A stretch of DNA of 64,000 nt from positions 1 through 64,000 of the forward strand of contig NZ_PCPG01000019.1 in assembly GCF_002979655.1 (NCBI RefSeq). Direction: 5' to 3'. Each line of letters opens with the position of its first letter. Positions within the stretch are counted from its first letter, which is position 1. Both the position numbers and the translations under genes were made by a program. Below are positions 15,901 through 24,739 of this stretch, piece after piece. Below the pieces are notes generated by a model. It was given only the letters and a program-made list of their open reading frames with translations, searched no databases and was not told the DNA's origin. Source of the stretch: Microbacterium sp. MYb45. GTDB lineage: Bacteria > Actinomycetota > Actinomycetes > Actinomycetales > Microbacteriaceae.

Positions 15901-17189
15901 TCCGCCTCCGCGCGGCGGGATGCGAAGAGGCACAGCAGGAACAGGGCAGCGTACATGGCGACCTGAACGATAGTCAGCACAATGAGTGCGGCCTCCAGCC
16001 CGAAGCCCCACAGCCCGGGAAGGAGCACGGCAGCGCAGATCAGGACCGTCCGGCTGACATCCCAGGCGAGCTGGAGGTACTGCCGCTCGAGCACGAGCAG
16101 CGCGCGAGAGATCGGAGCCACGACGAATTGAGCAAGATAGAAGAGCACGGTTATCTGCGCATACTGACCTGCCACCGCCCACTCCGCACCGAAGACGAAC
16201 CCGAACAGCACCGGCCCGAAGACCGCCACCACGATCGCCGGGACCACTGCCACGGCCAGCAGACGCGTGGAGATTCGAAGAAGCAGGGCGGAGAGGCGTC
16301 CCGACCTCTCTCGCCGCCGCGTCGCGAACGTGCCTTCGAAGTACTGGCTGACGGCATCGACGACCATGCCGATCGGCGTCGCCAGAACGCGGATGGTCAG
16401 CGCATAGAGCCCGGCCTCGATCGATCCGTACATCGCGATGACGATCAGCGGCGGGAGTTGAAGCCCGAGGATGTTGAGTACCCGAGACCAGGTGACGACG
16501 AGCGGAAAGCGCCGGTAGCGGCGGGCCACTACTCGCACGCGCAACGGGGATGGCCATTCGCGACGTTCCCCCCGAGTTCCCGCCATCCCGACCGAGCTCG
16601 CCACCCGCCCGACGAGAATGCTCGACAGCAAGCCGAGCGGACCCACCGCGAGCAGGCCGAGGACGACGCTCGAGAGCGCCTGAGACGTGCCCTGGATGCC
16701 GTTTCGCACGGCGAGCCGACCATAGGCGGCATCGCGGACGAGCGTCGAGGACAGCGCGGAATACGTCCCCATCGCCATGGTCGTCAGCGGCAGCAACCAC
16801 CAATAGGCGGAGAAGATCCCCGCCGTCTGGAGCAGCGTGTCCAGCCAGGGACCACCGAACCACATGAGCACGGCCAGAAGCGCACTCATGACAGCGGTGC
16901 TGGCGAGAGTGAGGATCGCGAGCGCACGGGCGCTCAGCTCAGCGCGCGGAATGACGATCGCCCGTTCCCAGCTGAGGCTGACGATACCTCCCGCCACCGT
17001 CGCCAAGGCCGTGAATGCGGCGAGCGCCCCGAAGTCAGAGACGTCGTAGAGACGGGTCAGCAAAGGCGAGACCGCAAGCAGGGTCCCCTGACCGATGAGG
17101 GTTCCGGTCAGAATCCGGGACACTCCGGATTGCAGGAGCGCGCTCAACCGTCGGAACACGAACTTCTCATCTCCAGCGGAACCGATCAT
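15891..17189 (-). CDS. Oligosaccharide flippase (Wzx, MOP/PST family)
   Basis: A 432-residue membrane protein with about 12-14 helices, starting GVSRILTGTLIGQGTLLAVSP and PLLTRLYDVSDFGALAAFTALA, the usual front of polysaccharide flippases. It moves undecaprenyl-diphosphate-linked repeat units to the outer face for the polymerase at 6565. The start ATG 17189 lies inside the end of the glycosyltransferase gene (23-base overlap), and its stop overlaps the next start, so all three are translationally coupled. Confidence 0.88.
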   Translation of the reverse strand: MIGSAGDEKFVFRRLSALLQSGVSRILTGTLIGQGTLLAVSPLLTRLYDVSDFGALAAFTALATVAGGIVSLSWERAIVIPRAELSARALAILTLASTAVMSALLAVLMWFGGPWLDTLLQTAGIFSAYWWLLPLTTMAMGTYSALSSTLVRDAAYGRLAVRNGIQGTSQALSSVVLGLLAVGPLGLLSSILVGRVASSVGMAGTRGERREWPSPLRVRVVARRYRRFPLVVTWSRVLNILGLQLPPLIVIAMYGSIEAGLYALTIRVLATPIGMVVDAVSQYFEGTFATRRRERSGRLSALLLRISTRLLAVAVVPAIVVAVFGPVLFGFVFGAEWAVAGQYAQITVLFYLAQFVVAPISRALLVLERQYLQLAWDVSRTVLICAAVLLPGLWGFGLEAALIVLTIVQVAMYAALFLLCLFASRRAEAEWA

Positions 17190-19557
17190 AGGTGTCGACC
17201 AGCCGCTTGCCCTCGGCCTGCCAATTTAGCTGCTCGACGGCCAGCCGCCGGGCGTTGCGAGAGTGGGCGGAGAGCAACTCGGGCTTGCGCGCATACTCCG
17301 CCAGCGCGGCCGCCACCTCGGCCGGTGACGATGGATCGACGAGCAGACCGCATTCGTGCTCGGCCACGATGGTCCGCCACAGCGGGAAGTCCGAGGCGAT
17401 GACCGGAACACCGGCGGCGAAATACTCGAACATCTTCGTGGGCAGTGCGTCCCTGTGCGCCTCTGTGTCGGCGAACAGTACGAGTCCGACTCGACTCGAG
17501 AGGATGATGTCGCGTGCTTGCTCGGGGCCGACCTGGCCCACGAAGTCGACCTGCCCCCAACCCGGGAGCGCCCGGAGCGAGTTCAGATGCGCTTCCGAGA
17601 GCGAACCGGCAAGATTCAGTCGCCAGCCCTCGGGCGCGCCGGGATCCCCGAAAGCGCCGATCACCGTGTCAGAGCCACGGCGGCTCGCGATACCCCCGAC
17701 ATACACGGCGGTCTGGGCGCGCTCGTTGATATCGACCTCGTCGGCCGACGACTCGCTCTCCCGCAGCGGCGGATAGTTGTGCACGACGACGGCTCGGTCG
17801 GTCGGAAGATGCGCCGCGATCGTCTCGGTCGCGGCGACGCAGACATTGGCGGAGCGCACAATCTGCACGAGCCCTGTCGCGAACCAGCTGACGACCTTTG
17901 CCCGAGCGGGCGAGAGATAGGACTTGGTCATCACCTGTATCGGAAGGTCCTCATGCGCGTCGTACACGACGGTACGCCCGAGCATCCGGAGGACGGGAAT
18001 GTAAGGGATCAGTTCGGGGTCATGCAGGTGCACCACCGCGGCGCGCGTACGAATCGCCATCGTGACGGCCTGCAGGCTCGAGAGCAGCATCCGGGCAATG
18101 CGACGACGCCGCGGAACGGTGAGCACCGTGACGCCCGAGGGCGGCCCTTCGATCGGGCTCTTCACCGCAATCAGGGTGACCTCGTAACCCGCCTCGACGA
18201 GACTCGCGCACTCACGGTAGTGGATGCGGTTGTCCGTCGACGGGTGAACCGAGCTGACGTGAGCAACGGACCGCCGACGTCGGCGGCTCGAGGCGCTCGC
18301 GAGCGGCGCCTTCGCCAAAGAACCGAGGGCCGACGCGAGGCGCGCAGTCAGCACCTCGTGGGTGTAGGTGGCATTCACGTACTCGTGACCCTTGCGGGCC
18401 AGCGCGGCGCGTTCCGCAAGCGGCATGCTGTAGATCTCGAACATCGCCTCAGCAAGCGCGGGACGATCATCACCGGGAACAGTCAGACCCGATCCCGCTT
18501 CGCTGATCGGGTTGTTCGGAGCGCTGCTGGCGAAGATCACCGGACGTGCGGCGTTCAAGTACGTGAAGAGCTTGTTCGGGCTGATCCCGTAGTTGTAGAC
18601 CGGACTGTCGTGGAGGCTTGCGACCAGACAGTCCGCTTCCCTCGCCCGAGCGATCACCTCGCTCTGCGGGATTCGATCCTCGAAGGCGATGCGCGAGGAA
18701 CTCGACAGACTCTTCGCGAAGTCCTGGAGCTGCGGTTTGAGAGGCCCATTCCCGACGAATCGGAGGCGGGCGTCGATGTCGGGGTGCGCAGAGCAGAACC
18801 GATCGAACGCCTCCATCACCCCATCGAGGGCGTTGGCATTGCCGTGAGCGCCGAGGTACATGAAGGTGAACGGCGATTCGTTGTCCTCGGGGAGGTCGAG
18901 CGCTGTCGAGTCGTCGAACCCGTTCGACACCCAGCAGAACTTCGCCGGGTCGATGCCGTTCTCCTCGAGATAGCGGTCCACGTGCGGCAGCGGCGAGACG
19001 ACCATGTCCGCGACTCTCGCCAGCTTGACGGACAGACGGCGCATGAAACGCGCAGGCATCCCCTGCGGCGTGAGTTTGCCGAGGTGGACGAGAGCATCGG
19101 GCCACACGTCACGAATCTCGTACACGAACGGCACCCGGTTGCGCTTGGCGAGACGATAACCGACCCAGGCAGCCAGCAGATGGACCGTGCTCCCCATCAC
19201 GACATCGGGTCTGCGGAGCCCGCGCGTCATGCCCGGGAGCAGAGCGATAGCTGTGAAGACGAACATTCCGATGAATCGCCGCGCCATGCTGCGGCCATAT
19301 GCGCTGGCCCGCACCCAAAGGACAGGGACTCCATCCTCCGAGGTGATCTGGCGCAGCTTCCATCCAGGCATCGCCTGCGCGCCGCGCGCGTGAACCGTGC
19401 TCGCCACGATCAACGAGGCGCTCCATCCGTGGGCGGGGAGGTAGCGCGCCATGTTGAGGTGACGCCCGGAGCCCCCGTCTTTCGACGGCACGAGGGCGTG
19501 GTGATTGACCAGCCAGATGTGCCGGTCGCTCACGACGCTGCGTTCTTCGAGTGTCAT
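17167..19557 (-). CDS. Fusion of two GT4-type glycosyltransferases
   Basis: A 796-residue cytoplasmic protein made of two complete GT-B glycosyltransferases. The first (about 1-410) is WbuB/WbnK-like: LVNHHALVPSKDGGSGRH, FVYEIRDVWPDALV, FMYLGAHGNANALD, YGISPNKLFTYLNAARP. The second (about 430-796) starts VAHVSSVHPSTDNRIHYREC and has VVYDAHEDLP, AVYVGGIASRRG and LPTKMFEYFAAGVPVIASD. An Arg-rich linker SSRRRRRSVAH joins them. The two E-x7-E type donor sites suggest sequential addition of two sugars to the lipid-linked intermediate. The start overlaps the stop of the ATP-grasp gene (ATGA). No frameshift or internal start signal is needed; the frame is continuous. Confidence 0.88.
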   Translation of the reverse strand: MTLEERSVVSDRHIWLVNHHALVPSKDGGSGRHLNMARYLPAHGWSASLIVASTVHARGAQAMPGWKLRQITSEDGVPVLWVRASAYGRSMARRFIGMFVFTAIALLPGMTRGLRRPDVVMGSTVHLLAAWVGYRLAKRNRVPFVYEIRDVWPDALVHLGKLTPQGMPARFMRRLSVKLARVADMVVSPLPHVDRYLEENGIDPAKFCWVSNGFDDSTALDLPEDNESPFTFMYLGAHGNANALDGVMEAFDRFCSAHPDIDARLRFVGNGPLKPQLQDFAKSLSSSSRIAFEDRIPQSEVIARAREADCLVASLHDSPVYNYGISPNKLFTYLNAARPVIFASSAPNNPISEAGSGLTVPGDDRPALAEAMFEIYSMPLAERAALARKGHEYVNATYTHEVLTARLASALGSLAKAPLASASSRRRRRSVAHVSSVHPSTDNRIHYRECASLVEAGYEVTLIAVKSPIEGPPSGVTVLTVPRRRRIARMLLSSLQAVTMAIRTRAAVVHLHDPELIPYIPVLRMLGRTVVYDAHEDLPIQVMTKSYLSPARAKVVSWFATGLVQIVRSANVCVAATETIAAHLPTDRAVVVHNYPPLRESESSADEVDINERAQTAVYVGGIASRRGSDTVIGAFGDPGAPEGWRLNLAGSLSEAHLNSLRALPGWGQVDFVGQVGPEQARDIILSSRVGLVLFADTEAHRDALPTKMFEYFAAGVPVIASDFPLWRTIVAEHECGLLVDPSSPAEVAAALAEYARKPELLSAHSRNARRLAVEQLNWQAEGKRLVDTYDRFRWR

Positions 19558-20579
19558 TCAGCAGCTCCTACAATTGCCTCGTACTTGCTCGATGCGACGC
19601 CCACGTCGTACCGGAGAAATTCGCCCAGTTCCGCTCCGTACCCGCCGTTGAGCTGCGCGACGAAGAGTGCGGGCAGGTCGGCACCCGCCAGATGGTTGAA
19701 GGGATACCCACCACCGAAGCGCGGATTGATGTCGATCACGCTCGGCACGCCGTCATCGGCCACGATGACGTCGACATCCACGCTGCCTCGGTGGCCGAGC
19801 CACGTCGTGAGGCGCTCGCCGAGCGGCAGGAACGGCGACGCGTCCGCCGAAATCGCTTGGTCCGTCTCACCCGACCGCATGCGCAGCTTTCGCCTCGCGA
19901 GAACCGCGACCGGGTGCGCGCCCACCTTCAGGGGAGCGACCACGTCGAGACCGAACTCGATGCCTTCGAGCGCTGGCTGCGCGATGAGGCCGTCGGGCAC
20001 CAGAGCACCGGATCTCGTCGCCCACTCCACGGCGAGGGAAAGGTCGCCCGCAGCCACGTTGATGAGTCCCGACGAGCCGCTGCCGAAACGGTCCTTGATG
20101 ATGATCCGCGGCGCGGACCGGGCGAGCTCGGCAAGCCCTTCAAGGTCTGTGAGCAGCACCGTACGCGGCGTCGCGATCCCTTCCTGAGTCAGAGCACGGG
20201 ACATGAGGAGTTTGTCGTGCACGAGGTGGTGCCGATCACCGGGGACGCCGAGCACCTCCGTACCGAGCTCCGTAATCCGCTGTCCCAGCCCGGAGGTCGC
20301 CAGCGCCTCGATCTCATAGTCGTTGACCGAGAACAGCAGTGCAGGGCGCAACCGGTCGGCCAGGTTCACCATCGCGGGGAAGTACTCGTCAGACGCGTAC
20401 GCCGGCATGAGGTGTCGGTACGTCGCATGCGAGTATGTCGCAGATCGAGCGTCGGCATCGGTGACGTGCACCTCACCCGATACGCCTGCGCGGGAGAGCG
20501 CCTTCTCGAACCAGTCGTGAAGATAGATTCGGCGCCCCGCGGATCCGATGACGATCCGGAACGTCTGGCTGTCATCCAT
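19554..20579 (-). CDS. ATP-grasp ligase of the exopolysaccharide operon
   Basis: A 341-residue cytoplasmic protein with the carbamoyl-phosphate-synthase-like ATP-grasp fold: pre-ATP-grasp Rossmann part (VIGSAGRRIYLHDWFEKAL), KLLMSRALTQEGI, IIKDRFGSGSSG in the glycine loop, and the Mg site VIDINPRFGGGYPF. ATP-grasp enzymes join a carboxylate to an amine or thiol via an acyl phosphate. Lying between the phosphoglycosyltransferase/acetyltransferase and the glycosyltransferase, it may attach an amino acid or similar group to an amino sugar of the repeat unit; the substrate cannot be read from sequence. Overlaps both neighbours (8 and 4 bases). Confidence 0.8.
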   Translation of the reverse strand: MDDSQTFRIVIGSAGRRIYLHDWFEKALSRAGVSGEVHVTDADARSATYSHATYRHLMPAYASDEYFPAMVNLADRLRPALLFSVNDYEIEALATSGLGQRITELGTEVLGVPGDRHHLVHDKLLMSRALTQEGIATPRTVLLTDLEGLAELARSAPRIIIKDRFGSGSSGLINVAAGDLSLAVEWATRSGALVPDGLIAQPALEGIEFGLDVVAPLKVGAHPVAVLARRKLRMRSGETDQAISADASPFLPLGERLTTWLGHRGSVDVDVIVADDGVPSVIDINPRFGGGYPFNHLAGADLPALFVAQLNGGYGAELGEFLRYDVGVASSKYEAIVGAAE

Positions 20580-21672
20580 TCGCGTGCCCTGCCGTGATGT
20601 CTTTGGTGAGGTGGAGCTTCTTGCCGTCCTCGCGGGTCCCGACGATAGAGAAACCGAGGCTTTCGTACAGACGACGGGCCGGCTCGTTGTCTGCCGGTGT
20701 CTCCAGTTCCAGCCTGTCGAAGCCGAGGCGTCTGGCGTTGGCGATGAGAATGCTCATGGTGTCTCTGCCGAAGCCGTTCTTGTGCTGATCGGGATCGACG
20801 TAGATGTACAGCGACGCGGTGCTTTCTTCCACGCGCAGCAGACCGCACATCGAGACGGAGACTCCGGCGGGAGTGACTCCCACCCAGTCCCATCGGTCCG
20901 ATGAAGACCTCGTCGAGGCGAACCACCGCACCGTCGAGTCGATGTCCGCTGCGAAACTGATCGAGATGCCCGCCCTCACACGGTCGTCGTTCAGCCAGCT
21001 GACCCGCGTCTCGAGGTGCTCCTCCGCGAGGGGCGCGAGAGAGAGCCTGCTCGTCGATTCCGGCCCGAAGAACTCGCTCATCGTGGCCTGGCCTTCCGCC
21101 GCGACATCGCGAGGGGTGATGACGGCCTTCGCCGTGAGGAACAGGATCCGAGCATCGAGCAGGAGGCTTCGCCGTTCCACATACTCCTGGTCCAACCGCA
21201 ACCTGTCATCCCAGGTCAGCGCGTTGCGACCGCTCACCTGCGCAAGCCCGGTGAGTCCCGGCCGCATCGAATGGCGGCGCTGCTGCTCAGCCGAATACCG
21301 CTCGAGGTAGGCCAGACGAAGGGGTCGAGGACCGACGAAGCTCATGTCTCCGACGAAGATGTTCCACAGGCTCGGGAGCTCGTCGATACTGGTCGCGCGC
21401 AGCACTCGCCCGAACCTGGTCATCCGCTCTTCGTTCGACACGCGGCCGCGAGCGGCGTCGATCGACCGCATCGATCGGAACTTGAGCAGCGTGAACGGCA
21501 CCCCATGCCGGCCAGGGCGCTGCTGCTTGAAAATGGCCGGATGGCCCAGAGCCAACGTGACGACGACATACGCAACGAGGAGAACGGGACTGAGCACGAC
21601 GAGTCCCACCGCAGCGGCTGCCGCGTCGAGCCCTCGCTTCACCACGTCGTACGGACGCACCCGCGCCCTCAT
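20572..21672 (-). CDS. Phosphoglycosyltransferase (PglC-like) fused to a GNAT acetyltransferase
   Basis: A 366-residue bifunctional protein. Residues about 1-200 are a monotopic phosphoglycosyltransferase: VKRGLDAAAAAVGLVVLSP re-entrant helix, FKQQRPGRHG, FTLLKFRSM, the catalytic Asp-Glu in ATSIDELPSLWNI, and MSFVGPRPL. It would transfer a sugar phosphate to undecaprenyl phosphate, starting the repeat unit. Residues about 205-366 are a GNAT acetyltransferase (LSLAPLAEEHLETRVSWLND; DPDQHKNGFGRDTM acetyl-CoA loop; NEPARRLYESLGF). With the dehydratase and aminotransferase upstream it fits synthesis of a 2,4-diacetamido-trideoxy sugar: N-acetylation of the 4-amino group, then transfer. ATGA overlap with the aminotransferase. 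Confidence 0.88.
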   Translation of the reverse strand: MRARVRPYDVVKRGLDAAAAAVGLVVLSPVLLVAYVVVTLALGHPAIFKQQRPGRHGVPFTLLKFRSMRSIDAARGRVSNEERMTRFGRVLRATSIDELPSLWNIFVGDMSFVGPRPLRLAYLERYSAEQQRRHSMRPGLTGLAQVSGRNALTWDDRLRLDQEYVERRSLLLDARILFLTAKAVITPRDVAAEGQATMSEFFGPESTSRLSLAPLAEEHLETRVSWLNDDRVRAGISISFAADIDSTVRWFASTRSSSDRWDWVGVTPAGVSVSMCGLLRVEESTASLYIYVDPDQHKNGFGRDTMSILIANARRLGFDRLELETPADNEPARRLYESLGFSIVGTREDGKKLHLTKDITAGHANG

Positions 21673-22799
21673 CGGTTCAGGAAGCCGCGGATCGCGGTGA
21701 CCACGCGCTCACGCTGCGCATCGGTCAGTGCCGAACCGCTCGGCAGGGTCAGGCCGCGCGCGAACAGCGCCTCCGACGCACCGTTGGTCTTGCTGCGCGC
21801 ACCGTCGAAGACGGGCTGAGCATGCATCGGCTTCCAGAGCGGGCGGCTCTCAATGTCGTCGGCGGCGAGCGCTGCGGCGAGTTCGGAGGGCTCCCAGCCC
21901 GTGATGGACGAGTCGATGAGGATCGACGTCAGCCAGACGTTGTCCGCCTCGTCTCCCTCGGCCCCGAAGACCTCCACGCCATCGACCTCGGCGAAGAGCT
22001 GCTTGTAGAGCTCGCGCATCTCGCGACGGCGGGCGATCATGGCGTCGAGGCGAGCGAGCTGCGCGCGGCCGAGCGCCGCGAGCAGGTTGCTCATCCGGTA
22101 GTTGTACCCGATGTCGGTGTGCTCGTAGTGCACCACCGGCTGCCGTGCCTGGGTGGCCAGGTACCGCACGTGCTGCGCGAAGTCGGCGTCATCGGTGAGC
22201 AGCATTCCGCCACCGGACGTCGTCATGATCTTGTTGCCGTTGAACGACACGATGGATGCTCGTCCGAAGCTGCCCGCCGCACGACCGGCGTGCGTGGCGC
22301 CCAGCGACTCCGCCGCATCCGCCACGACCGGCACGCCGAATTCATCGGCGATCGCGAGGACCGCGGTGTAGTCGATGGCCTTCCCGAGCAGGTCTACCGG
22401 GACGATGGCCGCCACGTACTCGCCGGCGTCCCGCAGCTCGACGAGCGCCTCACGCAGCAGTGCCGCATCGATGTTCCCGGTCGTCGGATCGGCGTCGATG
22501 AAGTACGGCTCGGCGCCGGTGTAGACGATGGCGTTGGCCGTCGCCGCGAAGGTCATCGACGAGGTGAGCACCACGTCGCCCGGCTTCACGCCGAGCGTGA
22601 GCAGCGCGAGGTGCAGTGCTGCGGTCCCCGAGCTCAACGCCACCGCGTGAGCCACTCCGACGCGCTCGGCGAGCTCACGCTCGAAGGCATCGACGTCGGG
22701 GCCGAGAGGGGCGATCCATCCGGATCGCATCGCCGCGACGACCGCCTGCTCCTCCGCCTCGCCGACATCGGGCGAAGACATGTAGATCCGCTCGCTCAC
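21669..22799 (-). CDS. DegT/DnrJ/EryC1 sugar aminotransferase (PglE-like)
   Basis: A 376-residue PLP enzyme that aminates a 4-keto sugar nucleotide. It starts IYMSSPDVGEAEEQAV and has ALSSGTAALHLAL, PVVADAAESLGA and SFNGNKIMTTSGGG, whose Lys (about 190) forms the PLP aldimine. NYRMSNLLAALGRAQL is also diagnostic. The best match by motif is the UDP-4-keto-6-deoxy-GlcNAc aminotransferase group (PglE/LegC). Start GTG 22799 overlaps the dehydratase stop (GTGA). Acts after the dehydratase and before the fused acetyltransferase. Confidence 0.9.
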   Translation of the reverse strand: MSERIYMSSPDVGEAEEQAVVAAMRSGWIAPLGPDVDAFERELAERVGVAHAVALSSGTAALHLALLTLGVKPGDVVLTSSMTFAATANAIVYTGAEPYFIDADPTTGNIDAALLREALVELRDAGEYVAAIVPVDLLGKAIDYTAVLAIADEFGVPVVADAAESLGATHAGRAAGSFGRASIVSFNGNKIMTTSGGGMLLTDDADFAQHVRYLATQARQPVVHYEHTDIGYNYRMSNLLAALGRAQLARLDAMIARRREMRELYKQLFAEVDGVEVFGAEGDEADNVWLTSILIDSSITGWEPSELAAALAADDIESRPLWKPMHAQPVFDGARSKTNGASEALFARGLTLPSGSALTDAQRERVVTAIRGFLNR

Positions 22800-24604
22800 G
22801 CCTCTGACACCTTTTCTGCACGGATCGGCTCGATCGCCACCGTGTCATTGATCCGCGGGCTCGCGTACATCCGGTCCATCCAGCCCGCTTTGTCGAGCCG
22901 CTCGGGCGTGATGATGTCGGCCCGTGTGTGCGACACCTTCGGGTGGAAGGGTCGCTCCAGGTTCTCGCGCGACCCGACGAGCTCTTCGTGCAGCTTCTCG
23001 CCGCGACGGAGCCCGGTGAACACGATCTCGACGCTCTTGCCCGACATCGCGATCATGCGCTTGGCGACCTCGAGGATCGACACCGGCTCCCCCATGTCGA
23101 GGATCAGCACCTCGCCCGCTCGCCCGATGCCGCCCGCCTGGACGACCAGCTGGCACGCCTCGGGAATCGTCATGAAATACCGCGTCGCCTGGGGATGGGT
23201 GACCGTGATCGGCCGCCCCTCGGCGATCAGCCGCTGGAACGTCGGCAGCATCGACCCGCGGCTGCCGATCACGTTGCCGAACCGCACCGAGAGGTACCGC
23301 ATCCCGGTCACGGATCCCGCCCAGGCGGTGAGCTTCTCGGCGACGCGCTTGGAGTGTCCGAGCACGCTCGTCGGGTTGGCCGCCTTGTCGGTCGAGATGT
23401 TGACGAAGGTGTCGACGCCCACGGCGCGCGCGGCGTTGATCACGTTGAGCGTTCCGAGCACGTTCGTCTTCCACGCCTCGTCGGGGTACTGCTCGAGCAT
23501 CGGCAGGTGCTTCAGAGCGGCCGCGTGGAACACGACCTCGGGGCGCCGGTCGACGAAGATGTCGAGCAGGTTCTGCTCTTCACGGATGTCCGCGAGGACG
23601 ACGTCGCGAGAATCGAGCAGCCCGTGTCCGAGCGTCCCGAGCTGGGCCACCTGGAGTCCGGTCTCGTCGCGGTCGATCATGATCAGCTCGCTCGGCCCGT
23701 ACTTGGCCAACTGTCGGCACAGCTCCGAGCCGATGGAGCCACCGGCACCGGTCACCAGCACGCGTCGACCAGTGATGTACCCGGCGATCAGCTCGACGTT
23801 CGTGTCGACGGGGTGACGTCCGATCAGGTCCTCGATGCTGATGTCGCGCACGTCGGTGACCGACTGCTCCCCCGACGCGAGCGTCGCGAGCGTGGGGGTG
23901 ACCGCGACCCGCAGACCGGCGCTCTCGGCGCGGTCGCTCAGCGCACGCAGCAGGGTGCTGTCGGCATTCGGGATGGCGATGACCGCGAGCTTTGCACCGG
24001 TGGTCCGGGCGGCCGACGCGATGTCGCGCGTGGTGCCCAGCACCGGGACGCCGCGCAGTCGCAGGTTGCGCTTGGCCGGGTCGTCGTCCAAAAGGCCGAC
24101 GGGCCGGATCGGCGAAGACGGATCGGTCGTGACGTTCGCGAGCAGCTTGTCGCCGAGGAATCCCGCACCGATGATCAGTGCTGCCTCGGCATCCGCACCG
24201 GGTTTGCGTGCGCGCTCGATCGCGAGGCGGGCCACGTAGCGCACGCCGAACATCAGCAGCAGCACGAAGGGGAAGGCGAGCAGCAGCGTTCCGCGCGGGA
24301 TGCCGACCACCGGGCCGATCGGGATGACGATGAGGGACAGCAGGATCGCCTCGATCACGACGATCAACGCCACCGCGCGGACCTCGTCGAACGAGCCGTA
24401 GGTGAAGCGCCCGCGGTAGAGGGCTGTCGCGAATCCGACCGCCATCTGGATGATGCCGGCGGCGAGCGCGAGCACGATGGTCGAGATCCACCCCTGCGCG
24501 TCCATCATGAACTCGAAGCGGAGCGCGATCGCCAGCACGACGCCGAAAGTCCAGGCGAGCCCATCGACCGCCGCGGCCAGCATGCGGCGTCGCCGCTGCT
24601 TCAC
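22796..24604 (-). CDS. Membrane-bound nucleoside-diphosphate-sugar 4,6-dehydratase (PglF/CapD type)
   Basis: A 602-residue protein with about four N-terminal membrane helices, a first Rossmann domain (LIIGAGFLGDKLL) and a second, catalytic one (VLVTGAGGSIGSELCRQL; FHAAALKHLPMLE; NISTDKAANPTS, with the T-D-K triad of UDP-GlcNAc 4,6-dehydratases). It makes UDP-4-keto-6-deoxy-GlcNAc for the aminotransferase. Start GTG 24604 is chosen: GAGG lies five bases before it and the product begins KQRRRRMLAAAVDGLAW, as in relatives. A longer reading from TTG 24667 is possible but would absorb an AT-rich palindrome. First gene of the minus-strand exopolysaccharide operon. Confidence 0.88.
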   Translation of the reverse strand: MKQRRRRMLAAAVDGLAWTFGVVLAIALRFEFMMDAQGWISTIVLALAAGIIQMAVGFATALYRGRFTYGSFDEVRAVALIVVIEAILLSLIVIPIGPVVGIPRGTLLLAFPFVLLLMFGVRYVARLAIERARKPGADAEAALIIGAGFLGDKLLANVTTDPSSPIRPVGLLDDDPAKRNLRLRGVPVLGTTRDIASAARTTGAKLAVIAIPNADSTLLRALSDRAESAGLRVAVTPTLATLASGEQSVTDVRDISIEDLIGRHPVDTNVELIAGYITGRRVLVTGAGGSIGSELCRQLAKYGPSELIMIDRDETGLQVAQLGTLGHGLLDSRDVVLADIREEQNLLDIFVDRRPEVVFHAAALKHLPMLEQYPDEAWKTNVLGTLNVINAARAVGVDTFVNISTDKAANPTSVLGHSKRVAEKLTAWAGSVTGMRYLSVRFGNVIGSRGSMLPTFQRLIAEGRPITVTHPQATRYFMTIPEACQLVVQAGGIGRAGEVLILDMGEPVSILEVAKRMIAMSGKSVEIVFTGLRRGEKLHEELVGSRENLERPFHPKVSHTRADIITPERLDKAGWMDRMYASPRINDTVAIEPIRAEKVSEA

Positions 24605-24616
24605 CGACACCTCAGA

Positions 24617-24632
24617 CAATATTGGAATATTG
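24617..24632 (-). promoter_or_regulatory. AT-rich palindrome before the exopolysaccharide operon
   Basis: CAATATTGGAATATTG is a 7+7 perfect inverted repeat with a two-base centre, 12 bases upstream of the preferred dehydratase start. It stands out in DNA that is otherwise very GC-rich; the whole stretch 24605-24739 (no gene if the preferred starts hold) is AT-rich, with GAATATATCT on the minus strand. Candidate operator or promoter element; the binding protein is unknown. Confidence 0.35.
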
Positions 24633-24739
24633 CCGGTAGACACGTCGACAGACCCATCCGGAATCAAGATACGGAGCCCCCTCAGACTTATTCACTCCCC
24701 TGGAGATATATTCTCACAGCGAATGACCAGGTCTGAGCG

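Noticed and set aside
14721..16863. Long minus-strand frame joining the nucleotidyltransferase to sequence inside the flippase gene
   Set aside because: The upstream part lies in another frame of the flippase. The true start is near 15900, with a ribosome binding site.
17356..20187. 943-residue open frame antisense to the double glycosyltransferase and ATP-grasp genes
   Set aside because: Same reason: a mirror frame of high-GC coding DNA, no domain recognised.
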